From Rhytidiadelphus loreus (lineage: Eukaryota; Streptophyta; Bryopsida; Hypnales; Hylocomiaceae), in contig OX344762.1 in the NCBI GenBank assembly GCA_947034895.1, positions 70,178,981 through 70,242,980 on the forward strand: a DNA stretch of 64,000 bases. Direction: 5' to 3'. Of this stretch, positions 12,150 to 24,056 are shown in pieces. A program made the position numbers and the translations under genes. The notes beneath the pieces are model-generated. The model saw only the letters and a program-made list of their open reading frames with translations, ran no database searches and was not told the origin of the DNA. Position 1 is the first letter of the stretch; each line of letters opens with the position of its first letter.

Positions 12150-12490
12150 CTTGAAAATAATCTTTTAGATTTTAGAAAATGATATTCACATTTTCCAGAT
12201 TTCAGAATATAATCCTAGATTTCAGAAAATAATATTCACATTTCCTAGATTTCAGAAAATAATATTCATATTCCTTAGATTTTAGAATACAATCCTAGTT
12301 TTCAGAAGAAAAATATTCACATTTCCTAGATTTCAGAAAATAATATTCATATTTCCTAGATTTTAGAATACAATCCTAGATTTCAGAAGAAAAATATTCA
12401 CATTTCCTAGATTTCAGAAAATAATCCTAGATTTCAAAAAATAATATTCAAATTTCCTAGATTTCTAAATATAATCCTAGATTTCAGAAA
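12150..12490 (+). repeat. minisatellite, CCTAGATTTCAGAA-type unit
   Basis: The phrase CCTAGATTTCAGAA followed by AATATTCA(C/T)ATTT recurs about eight times with variable spacing. The array stops just before the AGTCAT-rich right subterminal zone of the CACTA element. Confidence 0.75.
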
Positions 12491-12967
12491 AAGATTAAAA
12501 AAGGGGTCATTCGTGACTATAGGATGACTTCAAAATGACTAGCCACGTGGCAACATGGGAGTCATTTCCTTAGACTTCTTTTTTCTTTACCACTTTGGAA
12601 GTCCCTAACCCTTCATCCATTTCTACATCCACTTTTTCGTTCGTTGGTGATAATAAAAGTAGAAGTCATTTATAAATGACTTGTCCACTATGACTCCAGG
12701 GGCCTCTAGTCATTTTCCAATCAAATGTGTCCAGAATGACTGCCAGGAAGTCATTTTTTGAAGTCATTTTTGTGCCCAGTTTTTTGTAGTGTAATCTTGC
12801 AATCTACACAGTCAAATGACTTCAAATTTGATTTACGCCATCTACAACATGTACACTACAAGATTGTACAGTTGAGATTTTTATACCTTACTAACATTTT
12901 GAACCGTATCACTTCAAAAGCAATGATGTTTTTAAACCCAAAAAGGCCCTGGGCCTTGAGGGGTTAA

Positions 12968-13875
12968 GCCCCGAGGCCTTTTCTCCATGAAAACACACTC
13001 AAAATTGTCACTTCTATTGCAAAGAGCAAAAAACTATAAAAATTGTTTTTTTTTTTGCATATATAACCGTAGGATCTTATACTAGACTAGTATGAGAATG
13101 TACACAAGAAATTTCAGAAACTTTGATCAAATAGATTGCAAGATATTTGCATTGAAAGTGAAGAAAACAAGTTTTTTCGCACCTTGCTTGACTAGATTTT
13201 TGGGCTTTGAACCTATTTAACTTAAATTTTTTGTATTGTTGATTTTGATTTTCTAAGTTTATATGTTGAATACTTCAGTTGGAAATCTAGGAAAAAAATT
13301 CAAGAAAAAAACACTAAATTTTTACTCATTAAAAAATTATTAAGTAGAAGTAGGTTCAAGGTTGAAGGAATAACTAAATCGATAATAGCTCTAAGACAAA
13401 ATTGAAATACCATAATTCCAACAGTGAGATTGTTCTAGAAAGCAAATTCAACCTTGTCTAACTATTTTTTTCTGAAAATTTTAAAATTTGCATTCAAAAA
13501 TGAATCCTAAAAGTTATTTTTTCAAGAAGATGCTTAGATTGCCCGAAAAACTGAGATTGTCCATAACTTTTTCATTATTAGTCCAAATAGAATGAATCAA
13601 AGCTTCAAATGTAGACAAAAAGACATAGATTTGGAAAAAAATATTTAAGAAATTTATTTTGACTTTTTGTGACTTTTTTATGCTGCCTGCCAAATTCTAT
13701 TTTTGGCATAACTTTTTCTCTCGGGCACCAATTGAAATAAAAATTATATATCCACAAATCTCTCGCAGAATCGCACAACCTCAAAAAATCCCAAAAAAAT
13801 TCTCTACAAATTGAGGTCACAGGAACCTACCCGGACCCAAATTGTCCCCTAACGAGACAAACAGGCCTTTAGGGG
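12968..13875. mobile_element. TTAA-flanked element B (908 bp)
   Basis: TTAA flanks both sides (12964-12967 and 13876-13879). The inner ends are GCCCCGAGGCC on the left and, in reverse, CCCCTAAAGGCC on the right. The internal phrase CCAACAGTGAGATTGTTC is conserved in the other copies. It abuts element A and shares the TTAA between them, so one probably inserted at the end of the other. No coding capacity. Confidence 0.7.
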
Positions 13876-13879
13876 TTAA

Positions 13880-14535
13880 CCTTAGCTTTGTTTATTCTGA
13901 TCTCATTATTTTACCTGGGTCCTTTAGTCCTTGGTCACTATCATCACATTCGTGCATATTCCCTCATGCACCCATACTCCCCACATGGACATAAAGATGG
14001 GGATTTCCAAAATGTTAATAATTCAAATTTCACAGAAGATAATCTTTACAAGTTGCAAGACTTAAACATATTTAAAAAATTGGAAGTTGAAATACCATAT
14101 AGTTAGAAGCGACTCAACTAAGTCCGCATTCATGAACACATACATCCTACCCTGAAATTCTATTTCACAGCAGCACTTTACTACTTGGACAGTTGAGGGA
14201 CATAATATTTTCACTTTTACAAGAATGATGATAAAATGACCTATACTCGTATTGTGATCTTATCCATACGTAAAAATTTCTGCTTTAATAAGCCTTTACG
14301 ACCCACGGCCATAGGGTACATAATAATCTACCCAAATTGATGACTACTCTATTTATAATTTAAACACCTCCTGCTACATCACTAGGTTACTATAGTTTCG
14401 ATTATCACAGCAATTTCCACGGTTATAGGGCCCTAACACTACACTATTATTCTTATTTTCACATTTATTTTTACTTTTACTTTTACTTTTATCTTTTGTC
14501 TCTATTTAACTTTAACTTTTAGCAGAAAAAAGTAC
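13880..14535. other. MULE interior right part, no gene
   Basis: No convincing gene is seen. Near 14460-14510 there is a run of TTTTAC units. A 72-codon plus-strand open stretch at 13888-14106 has no recognisable motif. Confidence 0.4.
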
Positions 14536-14608
14536 AACTTTTTGCGCTCTACGCTCACGACCCTACGCTCACCGCTCACCACTCTGCGCACGCAAAATAG
14601 CAATCCCC
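14536..14608 (-). repeat. MULE right terminal inverted repeat
   Basis: This is the inverted partner of 2248-2320 over the full 73 bp, followed directly by the GTCCATATCA duplication. The differences from the left arm cluster in the outermost 6 bp and at scattered CpG-like positions. Confidence 0.85.
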
Positions 14609-14618
14609 GTCCATATCA
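14609..14618 (+). repeat. right target-site duplication of the MULE
   Basis: GTCCATATCA is identical to 2238-2247 and directly abuts the right terminal repeat. Confidence 0.85.
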
Positions 14619-16013
14619 CATATGTTGGGGATCTCATGATGGAAAGTAATGGCTAATCAAGTGGAATGAAAATCAGTAGCTTCTATGGAGTGTTCAATTT
14701 AGGAATGCAAAGCAACCTTTGACAAATATGTTTTTGGGATTGTAAGGAGGTAGGGGTTTCTACAAAAGATAGCTAATAAGAGTACAAAGAACTCTTGGAT
14801 GATTCTTTGTGGGAAAAATTGATCAACTTTTCCTCCAAGAAACAACAACTATTATAAACAACATGGAGTTGTGCAATACAAGGAGTTTTGCAACATTCAT
14901 GTGGAGCCTCAACAAAAATCAAGGAATCACAAAACACAAAGAGAATTACAAACATAAACACAAAAGAATCTAAAACATGGTAATGTTCGTCACATTACAA
15001 AGGGAATTACAATTGTTTCTTATGGTATGTCATCAATATTTTCTCCTCATCTTCAACTATCCCTAACATTGTGAAAATGAAGACTAACCATTGCTCCCTT
15101 ATCCACAATATCTACAAGTGTCATTTGCCCTCACAATGCCCATTGAATTGTATATAAGTCTTCTAAAAGTTGCTCATGATCTAAGTCTCCTCTATTTCTT
15201 TATTCCCTTTGGTTGAACTTATGTAGACAATGTAGACATTCTAGGCAACACTTTATGCCACTTTGCTACTCCCATCTTATGCATGGCAATCACCTTCTTT
15301 GCCAAAGGTAACCTCTCAAATAGTTGCACATACATGGAGGTAATGAATACTTAATTTAAGTAAATACTCTTCATATAATGGAGCACAATGGACAAAATAA
15401 ATAAAAATATTTAAAATAAAACCTGAAGTAGTTGGTTGTAAGCTACAATCATAGATGTGCATTGCGCATCCATTTTGTCTTCTTCATGTTGAAAAAATGT
15501 TGCAATCCAAAAGTCAATCATACACTTTTATACAACAATGGCTTAATTCAACCATTCAACCTTTTCATGCATAAGATGGGGGTAACAAATTTGCATGACT
15601 ACTCGACCTTTCCAAGCACATCAATGATTATGTAAATGGACATGGTAATTACACATACCTAACTTTTGTATTTGCCTTGGTGCTCTTCTTTGTGCTATCT
15701 CCTCTACTCCCTCCTCTATATTGGCTTTGATTTGTGCTTTTAACCTTTTTATATCAAAGTATGTGATACAAAGTATGTGAAACAAAGTAATGACGTACCA
15801 AAGTATGTGAAACATAACAAAGTATTTGAACCATTTGTCTCACTTGTCAAATTCTTTATTCATTTCAAAATGCATGATTTCTTTAGGGTCATATACATGA
15901 AGATTTTGCAACTCCAATTAGCTATTGATACAAATGATTCACATACAATCAATCTCTTTCATGGAAAAAATCAATCATGTATATAAAGATTTATATACTT
16001 GAGCCTCTTCAAC
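14619..16013. other. intergenic, no gene recognised
   Basis: AT-rich DNA with no recognisable gene. Around 15757-15830 a short phrase close to CAAAGTATGTGAAA repeats about four times. Confidence 0.5.
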
Positions 16014-16015
16014 TA

Positions 16016-16374
16016 CACTAAAAAGGATATTTAGTGTTGGCAACACTATTTGCGAACCATGACACTAAATATCATTTACCCTACTAAAGTAAGTAACACT
16101 AAATGTAATTTCTAACACTAAAAATCCTCTATGATAAATCTGAAACATGAAGAGGTTTACATTTAGTGTTACATTTCATTTACAGATTTCAGATTTCAGA
16201 TTTCAGATTTAGTGGGTCAGATTTCAGATTTTACATTTAGTGTTTCCATTTAGTGTTACAAAGGCGGCGCATTGAAGTTTAGCACTAATCGTCCTAAAAT
16301 TGACATTTAGTGTAGGGTCAAGTAGGGTGGTAATTACACTAAATGTAATCCAACACTAAATATCCTTTTTAGTG
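16016..16374. mobile_element. 359-bp MITE with CACTAAAAAGG ends
   Basis: The left end CACTAAAAAGGATATTTAGT is repeated perfectly as an inverted copy at the right end, and TA lies on both sides (16014-16015 and 16375-16376). The motif AACACTAAAT and its complement recur through the interior, and a short ATTTCAG satellite sits at about 16180-16235. The TA duplication would fit a Tc1/mariner-type MITE. However, the inverted match extends four bases beyond the TA pair (CAAC/GTTG), so the true boundary is uncertain. Confidence 0.7.
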
Positions 16375-16376
16375 TA

Positions 16377-18815
16377 GTTGTTGTTCTAAAATTTGTAATT
16401 CTATATTCGTTTCTAAAGGAGATGAAGAATTTGGAAGCTAGACTATGTAGATTTTATCCAATATCCTTCCAACATCCCTATGCCTTGTTAGATGTTTTCT
16501 CATCCATACATTTCTCAACAAATGGAACCCTAGGAGCAACATCCTTTGATGCACCATTTATACTTCACTAGTGCTTGTATTTCTTGAAAGATTCATAAAG
16601 TTGATGTCTTCTTCTTTTCAATGCATTTGTATGGATGACCCTTGGTATTCAAAAATAAAGCTAGCTAAAGTTTGATAACGTTCCTTCATGAAACTATTCA
16701 CATCATCTTGAGAAGTCTCATAGTATAGCATGTTAGTAAAAAAGAATGAATGGGATCATCATTTATGCTAAATTAGTTCCTTACAAACTTAAAATTCATG
16801 TTGTAGTTCCTCCATTGTTGAGAAAAGTATATTCTTAGGTGATTTCTTTGGCATAATTCACCTTTTTGTTTCCCAAATATGTGTTCATATGTTGGAATGG
16901 GAGTTTGCATAATGCTAACTACCTCCAATACAATAACAATATCAACACATAAGTTGTTTTAAACACTATTCATAAAAATGACAAGATTTCATTGTTAAGG
17001 TTCAATGTAGCTAAATTTCATCACAACTATTAGAAGTTGTCACTTTTACCTTTGCCAAGTTCAAAGCAAGATTGGTGATAATTTTTCTCTTGGTGACATC
17101 TTGAACCTCAAATCCTACTATGTACCATAAAAATAAGAAAATAGCAAAATTGCCATGCACCATAAAAAATTTGCAAAATTAGTCAAAGTAGAAAGTAGAT
17201 TATGCACTTGAAAAGTTTGAAGAACATTGCATAAATGCATTCAAAGAGAGTCTAAAAGAATTCAACCTATTAGTCATTTCTTTGAAATTTTAGAGACTTG
17301 TTTCTTGGACTTCATACTTGGTTGAATGTCCATGACTACATGCTACTTCTCTTGTTTGGGATTTTCTTTTGCTTAAGGCCTATTCTTGTTTTCTCAAGTC
17401 TTTTTAAGGCAAGAGATTCTATCATTGCATTGTTCCTCTCTATATATTTAAATTCCTCTCATATTCATAATCATTCACTAGTTGCTTCTGAAATAGCTTA
17501 AACTTTTGAGGACATCCATAAAAAGTATAAAATCTTGCTTGTGAGAGGCCAAAAGACTCCAAACACCTTTAACAATGATTTTTGGTTGCCATTTGTCACA
17601 CTAATTAGCTTTTGGCAATTTCAAAGAACTACTCACCTAAAGATAGACAAACACTTCAATCAAATAAAATATACAATTGAAAAAATAAAGAAACTCTTCA
17701 TCACTATTGTATGTAATAGTAACCAATGAGAGTCCAATGTCTTGTAAACACTAATTACTTCAATTCAATAACAAGAGAAAATATGTTCCAAACTATTGCA
17801 AGTAGAAGGAAGATACAAGAATTTTGTATTTTAATATTCTTCGTTCTTTTTTGAAGAAATGTTATCCCATTTTTTTACAAAAAATTAATATCTCTTCTAA
17901 AATGATATTCTATCTTTAAAAATGACACTTCCAAAACAATGCTTGCAATCTAGTCAAATAAAATAGCAATACATGCAAATTAAAACAAAGTTGCTCAATT
18001 GCAACTGGTTGCCAAGTATCGTGCACATTTTGACTACCATGGCATCAAGAAAATGTACTTGAAAGTTTTATGTGGAATTTCTTAGTTAGTCTCTTAATAA
18101 GAAAAAGACATAGGGATCACAATGATTGAATTCAAGCAAGTTTACAATCCTTAAGTTTTTTTTATCAAACTAATTAAATGTATAAATGTATCAGTAGAAG
18201 AAAAAAATTTATAGAGGAATTTTGAATTGATTCTTGGAAACATGGAAAAGTGCTTCATAGCCTTCCTACTTGTGTCATTATCAACGGTTGTAGAGTTGTA
18301 ACATGTGGCACTAATTACATGCCAATTACATGCCAATTACATGCCAATTACATGCTAATTACACGGATTGGCAATTTTAGTTGATTAGTAATACCTTGAA
18401 ATGGATGATCAAGGGAGATTGCAGTGTTTTTGTTCATATGATTGGATTAAAAAAACTTTCTTTTTTCATGAGGAAAAATCTATGGCTAGGAAGGTCTAAG
18501 TCTATACTACAAAAAGGTCGTTGAACTTAAATAATCCAATTGTAGCAAATGCAACCAACATATATAGATATACGTTGAGCCTTCAACCTCTACTATACAC
18601 TTGATACAATGTTTATATCATATGTGCAAGAATAATTTTATGTGGTCACAAGCAACTGTAAATAGGCACAATGTCTACAACATAATGGAAGATTAGTTGA
18701 TGATAGTTTGACCATTGATAAAGTCACCAAGATTTGAAGATTCTATATATAATATAGATACAATAGATGAATTTATGCTAGATATTGATGCAATTACTAT
18801 CAAGTGTATACCACA
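16377..18815. other. intergenic, no gene recognised
   Basis: Only short open stretches without motifs are seen. A small minisatellite of an 11-bp unit close to CCAATTACATG, about four copies, lies at 18310-18362. Confidence 0.5.
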
Positions 18816-18819
18816 AGTA

Positions 18820-21800
18820 AGTTTTTTTTTACACAAATGAAATAGAATTTCATTGCAAAAATAAAAATATAGGGGCAGTCAGCTACAAGTGATTTGACTG
18901 GTAATATACAAACTAATAAGCAAAACAAAATCCACTTGACCTAGGATAAGGACCTCAAAGCACAATAGGCAAAGCACGGAGAGAGACCGTGAGGTCCCTC
19001 ACAGCCTACCACATACTAGAGCATGTGATGTTGTCCTTACCAATGGAAAAAAGATTCAAGGACGTTCAAAGATAAACCACCTTTTGGAAAATAGAACTAG
19101 ATATAAATTAAAATATGAACAAAAATATGAACAAAAAAAATCTAAAAATCAGTCATTTGTAAAGACTTGATAGCGATCACATTTCACAAAAAAATGGAAG
19201 TCAAAACCATCTTCAATGTTTAGAAGTGCGCATATAGAGGAGTATTATTTGTACAAATATAGAGACCATAAAATAATGTATTTTTAGATTTTCTTTATAA
19301 GTCACATGTCCCCCTATTGTGGAAATAGACCACAAAAATTTCAGCTCTAGATCATTAATTTTGGGTACTCCCTAATACTAAACCCCCCTAGACTTCAAAG
19401 TGTGACAAATTAGCAAAATTGATTTTTAAATACAAAATGATTTTTTTAATTTCATAAAAAAAAGGGATACAATTACAATCAAGTTAATCATCTTGAATAA
19501 AAAATTTGAGTTTATCGAGTTCTACCATCAAAAGTTTTAGCAGTATTCTTCCAATTTCATAATGTAAACTTGCAAATCATATGGCAAATCACCGCCCAAG
19601 ACCCCAACCTCATCCATTCTCAACCTCCAACAAATATTTCTCCGTAAAGAGATTGTACAAGCATCCATGGGTATAAACTTGTAGCAACTCTCCTTTTTCC
19701 CAAAGCTACTTGAAGATGTAACCTACAAGGGCTTTATTTGTTGAATTAGAATTGTCTTAGTAAAGAAAAGTTGCAGCCATACCTCACATTTCCTATTTTT
19801 GGGAGCAAATGACTTTTTTGTCTATAATCCAAGCAGGTGGCAATGAGATAATGCCATAATGGGAAGGCTATATTTGATTATACGGCCTCTATAAGTTGTA
19901 AACTTCTTACCAAGTTTACCCAACCAAAATGGACCATTTCATCTAAATCGTTTGGCCTTCTCCTAGATTCATTTTTATAATGTGTGGAGAGAAGTTTAGC
20001 ACGAAGTTTGACCTCAGAAGGATGCAACCTTCATGTGGTCCATATGGCACAATGTTGTTGTTGTAAACTCATGGTGTATACAGATTGTCCAAGGGATTGA
20101 CACTTAGTGCCTTTATTGCACCACAAGGGACTCTGAGATCCCAATTCACTGTTTTTATCTTTACCTAAGAGCCCAAAAAACTTGGGATTATGCATTGTCT
20201 ATTATACACCACCTCTTTGGTGCCCTCCCGATCTTAGGTCCACATGCTAAACTTAGTACAACCCAATGCATCTTCTGCTCCCCAATTCCAAGAATGTTCT
20301 ATGGATTTTTAACTATGTGGTCCTTTCTTTGAGGAACTATGCTTTGGATAATTTAGACCACTTGAAACCACTTGGTTTTTGCCCAAGACAAATGACCATC
20401 TCAACTTATTTGGAAAGCCTTGTGGGATTCGTTGCTTGACTTACGACAAACAACATTATTAAAGACTTAGAAGGCAATCAAACATTGTCTCCAACAATCA
20501 ACCTACACATAGGCAAAATTTAATAGAATCTGGTGACAATCTCGTATCTTAGCTACTAGGAACAATAATTTTGAAAGATGGAACAAAGAAGAACCCTTAT
20601 GTTGCATATTTTTCTAAGGTTTGTTCTCTCCTCTCCCTTCCCTCATACTCATTTTTCTTCAATTGTCTAATTGTTAGGCTTGGTTGTTTCTGCATTTTTT
20701 TTAATACAATGGTTCTCCATTTGTTCCCCCTCCCAAAAAAAAAGGTTTAGGAGAAAACAACTCCATCATTGTGAATGTGACAGAAAATAGGACTGGTCTT
20801 TTTTGCAATCACCCAAAAGGAGGTCACTTTGTTCCCATATCTACCATTCAAACTTGCCAGGTGCCCACTCAAGTTTGTCGATCCTGCCATAAAATCTCAC
20901 TACCTTACTCATAGGCCATTGGTAGATTGCCACCACTCTCATCTAATGAAAAGAATGCAACAATCCCCAATTCCATGACGCTAGCAGCACTACCAAATCA
21001 GGTTGAAGAATATTGGTTGTAAGCATTTCCGAGAAGTTAGGATCCTACTACATATAAGGGTAATTTGCTCGGGCCAACCAATTAGCACCTTTTCCCTTGT
21101 TGGAACTTGCGCCATAGTGTAAGGGAATATATCTACCTCCTCTGAAAACCACCGTATCTATTCCCCATATTTTGTGTCGAGGGGTGCGAGAATGAGCAGA
21201 CTACCTCAATGGCTTTAGAGCAACCTCATAACCAATTGCCATGCCTTTATTTCACTAGACTACAGACCAAATTTGAATTCCACTTCTGTTGCTCAGAAAA
21301 GTTGTCCATCCCTTTTAATGTCCCTAATATTCTTGAGTCCTTGTCTATATAATTGGGCAACTTGAATTTTGGAGAAACCCGGCCCAATCAAAGGTACAAA
21401 AGGAGACTACAATAATTCTTCAATTCTCACTTCTTCTAGGATGGTGGGACGCACTAGACATAGCTTTGGATGTAGCTTCTACCATGACAAACCCATCCTA
21501 TTCCAAACCATAGACCCTTTGTGAATTTGAAATTGTGAAAGTGTAAAATACTCCATATTTGGGGCCTATCTCTTCCAAAGTATGGTTGAAAGTTACTTAA
21601 TTAGGCAATGGTAGAGTAAGACATGTAGATTGGATGACCCTGGTTCATAAGCCTTTGTAATCCATTTCACCATGAACATTGTGAGAGCATCTTAGGATTA
21701 ATCACATTGATACTACTGTTTTCTTTCATTTGACAACACTAGATCAAGGCCACTTTGATTCAAGCACGGTGGAGTGATCTTGACCATATAAAATTTCGGG

Positions 21801-23760
21801 TAGAGGATGCCACCTTCTTCACACACACTTTGTGTACCTCCACTCCTATGTCAAGGCAAAGTATAATGTTGATGACAAAACACAGGGTTGTCTTGTTTAA
21901 CACAGTTTTGAATTTGGGTGACGTGTTGGACATCTGACATTGTGTGTCTAATGGACAATGTGTCAAATAAGCCTATCTATAAGTGTCTAATAAGGTCATC
22001 AACCACTCACTTAGGTAATATTAAATCTCACTATAATTTATGAACTTAAATTTAGAATGTAATGTATTTATCAAATTGAGACACTTTACTAAAGTGAGAT
22101 TTGAATGTGTCGAGTTAGCGTGAATATAGAGCCATTTATTTGAAAGTCAACCTTAAAGTTGACTTATTGGACGTCACGAGGTCTCTACTAGACATTGTCT
22201 GACGTTTGTTTGTCGCGATGTCTACCAGAACAACCATGGACAAAAGTACGTTGTTCACTATTACTCCACACCATGTCGAGTTGATTTTGGTTGTGCACCA
22301 ATATTAGAGACTTGGACTTTTGGAGTAGCTTGAGAACTCTATCTAGGAAGAATTTGTCAACTAATGGAGTTGAGAGATTCATTGCAAATGGAGCTTATTT
22401 ACATTGGCATCATCTACCCATGCTATGTCAAGGCATTCGGTCCATTGAAGTCGCACTACCACCTCTCGATCTTTCCAGTAATTGTAAGATTTTATCTAAT
22501 TAAGAACTAAAATAGAAGTTGCTTGATCAAGCAAACCCACTATTGTAAGCATTGAGCCTTCTTCCCAAGAAGAATGAGAGAAGTGTCATCGACATATTGG
22601 ACTATCACTTGCTGTCGCCTATCGGTCACTTCTCGGGAGCCAAATTCCTCTCACTATACTTTAACACTACCCCCATCTTGAAGGACGCATTGAAAGTTTT
22701 GGCAACTATCAAGAAGAGGTAGGAAGCTAGAGAACAACCATATTTGACTTCCCTTCCAATATTGAATTGTATTGACTTTTAGCCATTCATCTTTATTGAT
22801 GCTTTTATATTATGGAAAAGCAATTTGGTCATGGTGATAAATTCCAATGAGGTGCCATATGTATCCGTAGTTTGAAAGAGGAAGGTCCAATCTACTATAT
22901 TGTATGCCTTGGAGAAGTTGAGTTTTAGGAAGATAAAAGGCTATTACAAGTGCTCTGCCCAAGTGATGGTGTCATGTGTCAATAAAATGTTGTCCAATAT
23001 GAATTGCATAGGGAGAAATGCCAATTGATCAAAATCAATGATCTCCATGAGGATTAGTGGTTGGAGTCAAAATTGAAGGACCTTTGTGATCATTTTGTAT
23101 ACTACATTAAACAATGTGACGGGCCTCCAATTTGTCAACTTGCTCCTTGAATCTCCCTTGAGTAACAATGAGATCAAGCCCATTGTAACTCTAGATGGAA
23201 ACTACTATTGATCTACTACTTGAAAGATCATCTCCAAGTAATCATGTTGAATCACCTTCTAGTATTGTCTAAAAAACTTGAAGACGATGCCATTGGGCCC
23301 AGTGTACATTTCATTGTTGTTGGTACTTGGCATCCAATGTATGAAATGACCATGTCAGCCGTCTTTCTTTATGCTGGGATATGGGGCAGCATTGTATAAA
23401 GTCAAATATAGTATTGAGTGCAAATTCCCTCAAGGCTACTTTGATCCATATAAGTTTGTCCATGCTCTTCTTCAAAATTTGTGAAGTTACACCCATGTGT
23501 AGGCCTTATATAGTGGCCTTAAGAAATTTTCTTGTATATGAATCTCCTATTTTGCACCGGTTAACTTGTCTTCTTATTCATTGTCCCTTGAGTAGATGGT
23601 TCTTAAAGCTGGACAACTTCTCCCTAAACGACGCCACTTGCTTTTGGATATCTAGGTCTTGTGAGTTGTGTTGTAGGGCATCTTGCTGCTCCATTAGATG
23701 TTGCCTCAAGGTTGTTTCCGCTACTTTTCATTCTTTGGCCTTTTGACACATTAGACCTTG
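18820..23760 (-). pseudogene. decayed LINE (non-LTR retrotransposon) with reverse transcriptase
   Basis: Read on the minus strand, the sequence gives the ordered landmarks of a plant LINE. Around 23700-23600 is a coiled Gln-rich linker (EQQDALQHNSQDLDIQKQ). Around 23490 is the region MGVTSQILKKSMDKLIW, then GPNGIVFKFF. The reverse transcriptase follows, with KGDSRSKLTNWRPVTLFN, FSKAYNIVDW and CSLASYLFLIVAKTFNASF. The catalytic box is QYVDDTSL, with YVDD at 22595-22584 where many plant LINEs have YADD. Downstream the relic continues with ECLDIAWVDDANVNKL and, near 19700, a decayed C-terminal region. The 3' end is marked by GCAATGAAATTCTATTTCAT and a run of A on the minus strand at about 18820. 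Many stops and frame changes show that it is long dead. The 5' boundary is not defined. Confidence 0.8.
19316..19440 (-). repeat. inverted repeat arm inside the LINE region
   Basis: The reverse complement of this segment matches 23940-24056. Both contain GCTAATTTGTCACACTTTG, then a G/T-rich AGGGGTTTTTAGT-like phrase and a TTTTTGTGGCCTATTCCCAC-like phrase. It sits within the LINE's 3' part, so it is probably a separate insertion. Confidence 0.6.
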
Positions 23761-23939
23761 CATTATTTAAGGGTGATTGCAAGAAAGACCGGTCCTATGA
23801 GGCGTCACAATTGAAGTGACGAAGTTGGTTTTGGTTGTAATTTTTGGTTGTAACAATGGATTTGAAATTTTTATGGAAGATTGCTAACTCAAAAAACATG
23901 ATATTTGATATTTTTCAAAAAAAATGAAAAATAATTTTA

Positions 23940-24056
23940 TAATTAAATATCAATTTAGCTAATTTGTCACACTTTGCGGTTTAGGGGTTTTTAGTACTGT
24001 GAAGTATCCAAAAAACATGATGTTCACTTGACTTTTTTGTGGCCTATTCCCACACT
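23940..24056 (+). repeat. inverted repeat arm beside the LINE
   Basis: This is the partner of 19316-19440. Just upstream, at 23769, lies AGGGTGATTGCAAGAAA, which is also the end of the element at 38336-39052. Repeat debris therefore abuts the 5' side of the LINE. Confidence 0.6.

Larger units (their letters stand above)
10145..12791. mobile_element. 2.65-kb non-autonomous CACTA (En/Spm-type) transposon
   Basis: The left end CACTACAAGAAATTGGGC matches the inverted right end CACTACAAAAAACTGGGC, and a 3-bp duplication TAA flanks both sides (10142-10144 and 12792-12794). These are the CACTA superfamily hallmarks. Both subterminal regions are packed with ATGACT/AGTCAT motifs (10160-10460 and 12500-12775), as expected for subterminal transposase-binding repeats. 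Inside are a fragment of a TTAA element (about 11190-11398) and two minisatellites (about 11966-12125 and 12150-12490). I see no transposase. Confidence 0.85.
9342..12963. mobile_element. TTAA-flanked element A, split by a CACTA insertion
   Basis: The left end CCCCTCAACGCCC follows TTCA (a one-base variant of TTAA). The right end, read in reverse, is CCCCTCAAGGCCCAGGG, and TTAA follows it. Excluding the CACTA element and its duplication, the element is about 970 bp. Its sequence resembles the other copies in this window, for example CTTGCAATCTACACAGTC at the right break. There is no coding capacity. Confidence 0.65.
2248..14608. mobile_element. 12.36-kb Mutator-like (MULE) transposon
   Basis: The element is bounded by inverted repeats at 2248-2320 and 14536-14608. 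They align over 73 bp without gaps, with about 63 matches, and are flanked by the identical 10-bp direct duplication GTCCATATCA. Long inverted ends plus a 9-11 bp duplication are the hallmark of Mutator-like elements. Inside are a decayed minus-strand gene with a SWIM zinc-finger tail (3279-5327), a foldback element, plus-strand fragments resembling a DNA methyltransferase (7324-9218), and later insertions (TTAA elements and a CACTA element, 9342-13875). Removing those insertions leaves roughly 8 kb. All its coding regions look broken, so it is probably not autonomous now. The perfect duplication beside ends that are only about 86 percent alike suggests that the two ends differed before insertion or diverged later. 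Confidence 0.82.

Noticed and set aside
2238..14618. Reading the 12.4-kb pair of inverted arms as two unrelated repeats in opposite orientation
   Set aside because: The exact 10-bp direct duplication immediately outside both arms is hard to explain except by a single insertion.
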